From positions 124,001 through 188,000 of the forward strand of contig CAVQAI010000016.1 in the NCBI GenBank assembly GCA_963710495.1: a stretch of 64,000 nucleotides of DNA. The letters run 5' to 3'. The notes under the pieces are model-generated. The model ran no database searches and had not been told where the DNA came from. It saw only the letters and a list, made by a program, of their open reading frames with translations. Shown here in pieces: positions 8,418 to 14,785 of the stretch. This DNA comes from Bog-756 sp963710495. GTDB taxonomy: Bacteria; Actinomycetota; Acidimicrobiia; Acidimicrobiales; RAAP-2. The translations under genes and the position numbers were made by a program. Position 1 is the first letter of the stretch, and each line of letters opens with the position of its first letter.

Positions 8418-10112
8418 TCAGCCGGACGAAGCTAGATACTCATGGACCGAACGGACCGCGCTCGACCCCTCTCCAACCGCCGCAGCAACCCGCTTCATGG
8501 ATCCCAGCCGAACATCGCCGACGGCAAATACCCCGGGCGCGGAGGTTTCGAATGGCAACGCCTCCCTACCGGTCAAGCGGTAGTCAGCAAGGATTTCAGC
8601 AGGAAGCGATCGATCGGTCAGGACGAACCCCTTCTCGTCCAGCGCGACGCTGCCATCGAGCCATGACGTGGCCGGTTCTGCACCGATGAAGCAGAAGAGC
8701 GCAACACATTCCATGGCATGACGCTGTTCAGAGGGCGTGTGTTCGAGAATCACACGTTCTAGGTGGGTGTCGCCTTCGAGGGCTCGGACCTGAGTGTCAG
8801 TGAGGACGTCAACGTTCGGATCGGCTGCGATGCGGTCGACGAGGTACTTCGACATGCTGACCGAAAGGTCCGATCGGCGAATGACGATCGAAACCTTGCA
8901 ACCTTCTTGGCTCAGGTATATGGCGGCCTGCCCCGCCGAGTTTCCCCCACCGACGACCACCACATCCGAACCACCGCACGATCGAGTCTCGAGATCCGTG
9001 GCGGCGTAGTAGACCCCATTACCTTCGAACTGTTCAAGGTTGGAGATAGCCAACCGCTGATACCGAGCGCCCGTGGCGATGATGACCGCCCGAGTCGGCA
9101 CCTCGCTCTGGTCGAGGAGCGACACCACGTGGAATCCATTCTCGACACGCAGGCCGGATGCTTCACAGGGGCTCACGAGCCATGCTCCCAGTCGCTGGGC
9201 CTGGACGGCCGTTCTGGCCGCGAGGTCACCGCCCGAGATCCCATTTGGGAATCCCGCGTAGTTCTCGATGCGCGAGCTGGAACCGGCTTGGCCACCCGGA
9301 CCAACGACGTCAAGCGCAACGGTGTCAAGGCCCTCGGAGGCTCCGTAAACCGAGGCGGCGAGGCCCGCGGGCCCCACACCGATCACGACCAGATCAAAGG
9401 TTCGGCCGGGAATGGGACGGTAGGTAAGTCCCATCTGTTCGGCAAACTGCCCTGGCGTCGGATGGCGAAGAACACCCGTCGGAGTGATGACAACCGGGGT
9501 GTCACCGGGGCGGAGTCCCTTGCTGGCCAACAACACCTCGACATCGTTCTCCTCCTCGAGGTCGATCCAGGCGTAGGCCAAACGGTTGCGGGTAGCGAAC
9601 GTACGCAGGGCAAGCGCCTCCGGCGAGAACCGCGAACCTACGATCTGCACCGCCTCGCCACCTGATGTGGTTCGCAGGGTCTCCCGCCGGCCGATAAGAG
9701 CGCTGAAGATCGTGTCGGAGATGTTCGGTTTCGTCGCCATCAGGCGACGGAATTCATCGTGCGGTATGACCAGTACCAACCCGTTCCGAGTGGCCCGAGC
9801 TGTCAGGTACGTGCGCTGCCCGGTGAGCAGACCGAGTTCCCCGACGAACTGGCCCGGTCCATAGACGACCACCAGTTGTTCGGACTCATCGTCTCGAACG
9901 ACCTCGACCTCCCCGTCGACCAGTACGTAGAAGTCCCACCGCGCATCACCGGCACGGTAGAGAACGTCTCCGGCTTCGATCTCCCGGTGCTCCCCGAACT
10001 CAGCTATCTCTTCCAGGACATCCGGCGAGAACGCAGGAAACCGCTGGTCCGACGGGTCAGCTATGGCTAGCGGAGATCGGCCGGACCGATCGCGATCGTT
10101 CATCTCTGTCAC
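8418..10112 (-). CDS. cNMP-binding/glutaredoxin-like/thioredoxin-reductase-like flavoprotein without redox CxxC
   Basis: A 564-residue three-part protein. Residues ~20-140 are a cyclic-nucleotide-binding domain with the phosphate cassette GQFVGELGLLTGQRTYLTAR. Residues ~150-235 are a glutaredoxin-like half domain (IVGSRFSPEALALRTFATRN ... TPVVITPTG). Residues ~240-564 are a thioredoxin-reductase-type FAD/NAD(P) oxidoreductase: FAD motif VVIGVGPAGLAASVYGA, PGGQAGSSSRIENYAGFP, NAD(P) motif VVVVGGGNSAG, and C-terminal FAD motif GVFAVGDVR. The usual CxxC disulphide before the NAD(P) motif is absent; the region reads YYAATDLETRSCGGSD. It therefore cannot reduce thioredoxin in the classical way and may pass electrons to another partner. 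Starts: GTG 10112 or ATG 10103. The UBP zinc-finger gene lies divergently 466 bp away. Confidence 0.86.
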   Translation of the reverse strand: MTEMNDRDRSGRSPLAIADPSDQRFPAFSPDVLEEIAEFGEHREIEAGDVLYRAGDARWDFYVLVDGEVEVVRDDESEQLVVVYGPGQFVGELGLLTGQRTYLTARATRNGLVLVIPHDEFRRLMATKPNISDTIFSALIGRRETLRTTSGGEAVQIVGSRFSPEALALRTFATRNRLAYAWIDLEEENDVEVLLASKGLRPGDTPVVITPTGVLRHPTPGQFAEQMGLTYRPIPGRTFDLVVIGVGPAGLAASVYGASEGLDTVALDVVGPGGQAGSSSRIENYAGFPNGISGGDLAARTAVQAQRLGAWLVSPCEASGLRVENGFHVVSLLDQSEVPTRAVIIATGARYQRLAISNLEQFEGNGVYYAATDLETRSCGGSDVVVVGGGNSAGQAAIYLSQEGCKVSIVIRRSDLSVSMSKYLVDRIAADPNVDVLTDTQVRALEGDTHLERVILEHTPSEQRHAMECVALFCFIGAEPATSWLDGSVALDEKGFVLTDRSLPAEILADYRLTGREALPFETSAPGVFAVGDVRLGSMKRVAAAVGEGSSAVRSVHEYLASSG

Positions 10113-10578
10113 ATCCCGGATCGTCGACGCCCATGAGCGTGGAATGTGAATGCAATCTAGTCATGTAGCCGACGAGGCCTCGAGAGTCATCTCGGAAACG
10201 CCAGCCAAGGCCCTGGTGACCGACCACCCGGCTTTGGTTGCCTGGGGATTCTCGACGAACCCGGCCTCATCGAGCCTGGGACTCTCTGGGGACCAGATGC
10301 TCTCGAATCGACGGCTGGATGGTCAGACGCTCTGAGGCGTCACCCCTGAGGCCTGAATACGCGCCGCCAGCGTGGTCGGGCGCCCTCGGGTGACCGGCCT
10401 AATCCCGCCCTTGGTGGGTCACGGGAAGTCCGTCGTCGCGGGAATCCAGATGAGTTCGCGACACCGCTCGGCTCACGCCGCCGACTGTCGTCAAGTCGTC
10501 GTCGACCGCGATGGGCCTGCCAGCTTGCAGGCAGATCGCCCGCGCCACGAATGCGGAATTCCCGATACTCTGGAGGAC
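10113..10578. other. Divergent intergenic region between the flavoprotein and UBP zinc-finger genes
   Basis: 466 bp without a convincing gene. Short frames are present on both strands, but none has a ribosome binding site or a recognisable domain. It should hold the promoters of both neighbours; GATACT (10564-10569), 10 bp before ATG 10579, could serve as a -10 element. I see no clear operator or hairpin. Confidence 0.3.
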
Positions 10579-10923
10579 ATGGTGGGTGATCAGATTGAGC
10601 CCAGCGTGCCGCCCAGCGGTACCGGATGCACCGAGTGCCTTGCCGCCGGTGGATGGTGGCTTCACTTGAGGCGATGCGCGAAATGTGGCCACATCGGCTG
10701 CTGCGATACGTCACCCAGCCAACATGCGACAGCCCACGCGAAGGCCGTGGGTCACTCAGTCATTCGGAGCTTCGAGCCGGGTGAGGATTGGTTCTGGGAC
10801 TACAACTCGAACGAGTTTTGCGAAGGGCCCGCGCTGGCGGCTCCCGAGCACCACCCGCTCGATCAACCGACACCAGGACCTGCGGGTCAGGTGCCGTCGA
10901 ACTGGCAGCGGCTTCTTCATTGA
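10579..10923 (+). CDS. UBP-type zinc-finger protein
   Basis: A 114-residue protein dominated by a ZnF-UBP domain: CTEC near the N-terminus, then RRCAKCGHIGCCD (C-x2-C-x4-C), then H-x3-H-x6-H (QHATAHAKAVGHSV) and the aromatic WFWDY. In eukaryotes this fold binds the C-terminal Gly-Gly of ubiquitin; bacterial stand-alone versions are known but their ligand is not established. ATG 10579 is chosen because the domain begins shortly after it and GGAGG lies just upstream, although the spacing is short. A longer frame opens upstream without domain content. It probably works with the cNMP/thioredoxin-reductase-like flavoprotein encoded divergently; that link is inference from proximity. Confidence 0.82.
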   Translation: MVGDQIEPSVPPSGTGCTECLAAGGWWLHLRRCAKCGHIGCCDTSPSQHATAHAKAVGHSVIRSFEPGEDWFWDYNSNEFCEGPALAAPEHHPLDQPTPGPAGQVPSNWQRLLH

Positions 10924-11214
10924 GCGGCTGAGCTGGGGCAAGAAGCGCGACAAACCTTGTCGCCCATCCCCGCCCATCACGACCGGTGCCGTCATGACGA
11001 CTGGCCTGTGGAGGGTCAACACCGACGGCATCGTTTTTGGGCGAATGGACTGCCACACCGGCGAGATGTGCAGCTCACTTCCCTGGAACTGCCGCCTCGG
11101 CTCCCTCGGTCGATCGTCTCGGTTGACGACCCGATCCTCATCGGCATTGATGGCAAGATACGAAATCCCTAGGAGACGGCGAGGCGCACCCGGTTTGGAC
11201 CCTTCAACCTGAGA
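10924..11214. other. Intergenic stretch before the GH15 gene
   Basis: About 290 bp with no supported gene. TTGACG at 11123-11128 is a good -35 hexamer, but the -10 at the right spacing (ATTGAT, 11146-11151) is only fair. AGGAGA (11171-11176) is too far from the GH15 start to serve it directly. Confidence 0.25.
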
Positions 11215-12792
11215 TTGCGGACAGTGACTCAACCTATCGAGGATTACGCGATGATCGGCGATACCGAGACGGCCGCGCTAATCGGACGAGATGGCTCCGT
11301 CGATTGGCTTTGCCTTCCGCGCTTCGACTCAGGGAGTTGTTTCGCAAAACTGATTGGAGAGAAGAACCACGGTCGCTGGCAGATGATCGCTGAAGAACCG
11401 GTCATCTCCAACGTGCGCCGCTACAGGGATCGATCGATGGTGCTCGAGACGGAGATCGCCACCCGCACCGGTGTCGTACAGGTCATCGACTTCATGCCTC
11501 CCCGGCATCATCATCCGAGAGTTGTCCGGATCGCACGTGGTCTTGAAGGCGAGGTGCAGATGCGGACCGAGCTGGTCATGCGCTTCGAATATGGGCACGA
11601 CGTCCCGTGGGTTCGGCAGACGGACCGCGGTCTCGTCGCCATTGCCGGACCGAATGCCCTCGTTCTCGACTCCCCCATCGAGCTCAAGGGCATCGAGATG
11701 CGACACGAGGGAAAGTTCAAGGTCCGTGCCGGGGAAGAGGTGGCCTTCGTACTCGCCTGGTACCAGTCTCACGAGGATCCCCCTTTCGTACTTGATGCCG
11801 GAAGGGCGCTCGACGAGACGATGAGGTTTTGGGGGGATTGGTGTGCGCAGGTTCTACCGGTGCACGGTGAATGGCACGATCTCGCATTGCGGTCGCTCAT
11901 CACTTTGAAGGGGCTCACCTACGGCCCGACGGGCGGCATCGTCGCCGCGGCGACGACATCGCTTCCCGAAACCCTCGGGGGCGTTCGCAATTGGGACTAC
12001 CGCTATTGCTGGGTTCGTGATGCGGCGTTGACGCTGGAGGCTCTGATCGAATCCGGCTTGCGTGAAGAAGCAGAGAGCTGGCTGGCATGGCTGGGACGCG
12101 TCGCCGCCGGTGATCCCGATCAGCTGCAGATCATGTATGGACCAGCCGGTGAGCGTCGCCTGACCGAACTGGAGGTCGAATGGCTCCCCGGATACGAGGG
12201 ATCCTCACCGGTGCGGATCGGCAATGCCGCCTCCGGGCAGTTCCAACTCGACGTCTACGGGGAGCTCATGAACGCCATCGACCGGGCTCGTTCGCACGGT
12301 ATTGCCGTGCACGAGGTCATCTGGCGGATTCAAGTGGCGATCATGGGATTCCTCGTCGACCACTGGTCCGATCCTGACGACGGAATCTGGGAGGTCCGTG
12401 GTCCTCGTCGGCCGTTCACTCACTCCAAGGTCATGACCTGGGTCGCTTTCGACCGCGCCGTTCGCGGTGTCGAAGTGCACGGTCTGGATGGGCCTGCCGA
12501 CAAGTGGAGTGCCACCCGGGACGCGATCCATGCCGAAGTTTGCGAGAAGGGATGGAACGCCGACGTCGGGGCGTTCACCCAGTTTTACGGAGCCGGCGAA
12601 CTCGATGCCAGCCTGCTGATGATGCCGCTCGTCGGGTTCCTGTCGGCAGACGACGAGCGAGTGGTCCGAACCGTCGAGACCATCCAAGAGCGCCTCACCG
12701 AGGACGGGTTCGTCTTCCGATATGAGAGCCAATCGGGGGTGGACGGGCTACCGGGTCGCGAGGGATATTCCTCCCGTGCACCCTCTGGCTGA
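11215..12792 (+). CDS. Glycoside hydrolase family 15 (glucoamylase/trehalase-like), 5' part of a frameshifted gene
   Basis: The frame encodes 525 residues of a GH15-type protein. It begins with the family's N-terminal domain (PIEDYAMIGDTETAALIGRD, then GSVDWLCLPRFDS) and continues into the (alpha/alpha)6 catalytic domain with RNWDYRYCWVRDAALTLEAL and ELEVEWLPGYEGSSPVRIGN, typical of bacterial GH15 glucan or trehalose hydrolases. A first catalytic Glu is consistent with LTELEVEWLPGY. The reading frame breaks at about 12763-12765, and the conserved C-terminus continues in another frame to 13004. The full product would be about 596 residues, the normal length. Start: TTG 11215 or GTG 11224, neither with a good Shine-Dalgarno. 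No signal peptide is seen, so a cytoplasmic role is likely. Confidence 0.85.
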   Translation: MRTVTQPIEDYAMIGDTETAALIGRDGSVDWLCLPRFDSGSCFAKLIGEKNHGRWQMIAEEPVISNVRRYRDRSMVLETEIATRTGVVQVIDFMPPRHHHPRVVRIARGLEGEVQMRTELVMRFEYGHDVPWVRQTDRGLVAIAGPNALVLDSPIELKGIEMRHEGKFKVRAGEEVAFVLAWYQSHEDPPFVLDAGRALDETMRFWGDWCAQVLPVHGEWHDLALRSLITLKGLTYGPTGGIVAAATTSLPETLGGVRNWDYRYCWVRDAALTLEALIESGLREEAESWLAWLGRVAAGDPDQLQIMYGPAGERRLTELEVEWLPGYEGSSPVRIGNAASGQFQLDVYGELMNAIDRARSHGIAVHEVIWRIQVAIMGFLVDHWSDPDDGIWEVRGPRRPFTHSKVMTWVAFDRAVRGVEVHGLDGPADKWSATRDAIHAEVCEKGWNADVGAFTQFYGAGELDASLLMMPLVGFLSADDERVVRTVETIQERLTEDGFVFRYESQSGVDGLPGREGYSSRAPSG

Positions 12793-13004
12793 TCGGCTGC
12801 CTCCGGCTAATGGGCCGGCTTGACGAGGCCACAGCCACCTTCCGACGGGTTGTCGCCCTGGTAAACGACGTCGGGCTCATCTCCGAGGAGTATGACCCGG
12901 GCCGCCGCCGTTTGCTCGGGAACTTTCCTCAAGCTTTCACCCATGTCGGGATCGTGAACGCCGCCCGAGGCCTGACTGCGTCACAGGCCGCGAACCACCG
13001 CTGA
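12765..13004 (+). pseudogene. C-terminal part of the GH15 gene after a one-base frameshift
   Basis: In this frame the codons read IFLPCTLWLIGCLRLMGRLD and then DEATATFRRVVALVNDVGLI ... SEEYDP, followed by GNFPQAFTHVGIVNAA. These are the standard final blocks of GH15 hydrolases, including the conserved second catalytic Glu in the SEEYDP segment. They continue the upstream frame directly: GRE-G at 12757-12764 joins to IFLPC if one base is added between 12762 and 12765. No slippery heptamer or stimulatory structure was recognised, so programmed frameshifting is less likely than a point deletion or a sequencing error. Confidence 0.82.
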
Positions 13005-13095
13005 GATCCAGGCGGCCCGCCAACAGAGGTGCTCGCGCTTCGCTCATCTCGATTCGGCCGGCTCGAAGGACATGGGGTCATCTAGGATCAATTCA

Positions 13096-13512
13096 ATGGT
13101 GAGTACACCAGAGCCTCAGCGCCTGGTGAACGCGAGGCGCTTCTTTCTGGGCTTTTCGAGAGACCACGTCGAGGACGCGGTACAGCTTTTGTCGCCCCAC
13201 GTCCTGTACTCGGTACCGGGACATAATCGGCTTTCCGGAGAGTTCCGCGGACCCGACGAGGTACGCCGTCACATCGTCGAGCTGATCGACTTCTCTCGAG
13301 GCACATTTGAAGTGTTGAAGTGGATAGATTGGATAATCGGTGGATCACACATCGCGGTGCTCCAGTACGCCCAGGCGCAAACCAATGGCCGTATCTACCG
13401 GGGACATCACCTCTATCTCCTCGAGTTCGACCCGGACGATCTTTTGTCCGTCATCAAAGTCTTCTTCGAAGACCAAGCGGCTGCAGACCGGTTCCTCGCG
13501 TACGCCGGCTGA
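13096..13512 (+). CDS. SnoaL/NTF2-like family protein
   Basis: A 138-residue protein with the NTF2-like cone fold pattern: an N-terminal helix (RRFFLGFSRDHVEDAVQLL), a HVLYSVPGHNRLSGEFRG segment with the conserved pocket-side P/G residues, and alternating strands at the C-terminus ending in VIKVFFEDQAAADRFL. Such proteins are small-molecule isomerases, hydrolases or polyketide-modifying enzymes, or simple binding proteins; the substrate cannot be inferred. ATG 13096 is preferred because AGGA lies nine bases upstream; an earlier TTG/ATG adds eight residues that are not conserved in pattern. It appears monocistronic. Confidence 0.75.
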   Translation: MVSTPEPQRLVNARRFFLGFSRDHVEDAVQLLSPHVLYSVPGHNRLSGEFRGPDEVRRHIVELIDFSRGTFEVLKWIDWIIGGSHIAVLQYAQAQTNGRIYRGHHLYLLEFDPDDLLSVIKVFFEDQAAADRFLAYAG

Positions 13513-13549
13513 TCGGTCCTCCGCACGCGGGAGCCGAGCATCGGCAGCC

Positions 13550-14080
13550 CTAGCTCGGCGGATTGGGGTAAAAGGTCGTCACGATTTGGTCAACCCAGCC
13601 GATCCGGACTCCAGCCTCAAGCATGCGTCGACAAATCGTCCAGTCCGCGACCTCATCAAGCACCCAAGCACGAGGGTCGTACTCAAAGAATCGAAGCGAG
13701 CTTAGATAGACGGCCGCCTGAAAGCCGAAATGGCCGAACTCTGGAGGGTAACGTGACAGGACGCTGATCTCGTTGTTGCGAACACGTCGGAGATTTCCAT
13801 AGACGAGTTCAAATCCTCCCGATTGTCCCTTGTGAATGAGCGTCTCGATGTGATCGGGCGTGAACTCGTCGTCATCGCCTAACGGAGCAATCCATGTCCC
13901 TCTGGAAAGCCTTGCCGCCAGATTCATCGCCGGTGCACCGGCCACCATGCGCCGCTGCACCGGCGCATCTGGGTAGACACCCTGATGCGGGAGATTTACA
14001 AACCTGATCCGAGCGTCCCCGATCTTTCGCAGTTCAAGTTCTGTGTTGTCGGTGCATCCATCACCAACGATCACGATGTC
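13550..14080 (-). pseudogene. Truncated family 2 glycosyltransferase
   Basis: The frame reads into the GT-A fold already at its first Asp motif: DIVIVGDGCTDNT, then MNLAARLSRGTWIAPLGDDD with the DxD-like DDD and the ending of a family 2 glycosyltransferase domain. The strand and helix that always precede this (VSVVIPTYNR... and the first 35-40 residues) are missing. Upstream of codon DIV (about 14080) the sequence changes abruptly to an ISL3 transposase on the other strand. The protein is therefore almost certainly non-functional as it stands. It was probably part of a cell-surface sugar locus. Confidence 0.75.
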
Positions 14081-14459
14081 ACTCCTGGCCCTCGGCGATC
14101 CCGGCGCCGAGGTGGCCATCGCCTATCGCATCAAGGAGCGGCTGCGCGACTTCTATCGCACACGCGACCCCGACGAGGCCCGCCAGCTGCTCGAAGAGCT
14201 GAAGGGCCACTGCCTCAGGCGGGCCATGCCGCCGGAGATCCAAAAGCTAGGATGCACGCTCCGAGCCTGGTTCGACAAGATCTGCAACTACCACCTGGCC
14301 CGGGTGAGCAATGGGCCCACCGAGGCGCTCAACAACCTGATCAAACGCATCAAGCGCATCGCCTTCGGGTTCCGCAATTTCGAGAACTACCGGATCCGAG
14401 CCCTGCTCTATGCCGGCAGGCCGAATTGGCGCGTGTTGGGCTCGATCGTCGTCCGGTGA
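14076..14459 (+). pseudogene. C-terminal fragment of an ISL3-family transposase
   Basis: About 127 residues of the DDE domain of an ISL3-type transposase: LLALGDPGAEVAIAYRIKER, LRDFYRTRDPDEARQLLEEL, then SNGPTEALNNLIKRIKRIAF with the last catalytic Glu, and the typical end GFRNFENYRIRALLYAGRPNW. The N-terminal zinc-finger/helix-turn-helix part and the first two catalytic Asp residues are missing. It begins exactly where the glycosyltransferase fragment ends, so the junction (about 14079-14082) is a deletion or recombination scar. It cannot transpose on its own. Confidence 0.82.
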
Positions 14460-14479
14460 GAACCGTTAGCTCCCCGCCA

Positions 14480-14493
14480 GAATCCGAAGAGCC
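14480..14493. repeat. Possible right terminal inverted repeat of the ISL3 element
   Basis: GAATCCGAAGAGCC lies 20 bp after the transposase stop. Read on the other strand it begins GGCTCTTC, which resembles the GG-starting tips of ISL3-family elements. The matching left end is absent because the element is truncated, so the boundary and any 8-bp target duplication cannot be confirmed. Confidence 0.35.
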
Positions 14494-14548
14494 GTTTTGT
14501 CGTCTTGGCTCCGACCGTTGTGTCGAGAGCCCGTAGTCGTAGTAGTAG

Positions 14549-14622
<74 letters not shown>

Positions 14623-14785
14623 GCGTGGGCGACCAAACTACCACCACATCGACGGCTGTCCACCTCGGAGGTCTGCCGACCACGCCAGGGAGTGCCTCCG
14701 GACCCGGCCTGCCGACTCGCCGTTGTCGTCCGTGTGACCCGCTCCAACGGGGCGAGATCGACCTCATCAACTCGCCGGGCTGGAG

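Noticed and set aside
10579..10923. Evidence of a ubiquitin-like conjugation system
   Set aside because: Only the UBP finger is present; no E1, E2, deubiquitinase or Gly-Gly-ending small protein was seen in the window.
12757..12775. Programmed -1 frameshifting in the GH15 gene
   Set aside because: The site lacks an X-XXY-YYZ heptamer and no downstream hairpin or pseudoknot was recognised.
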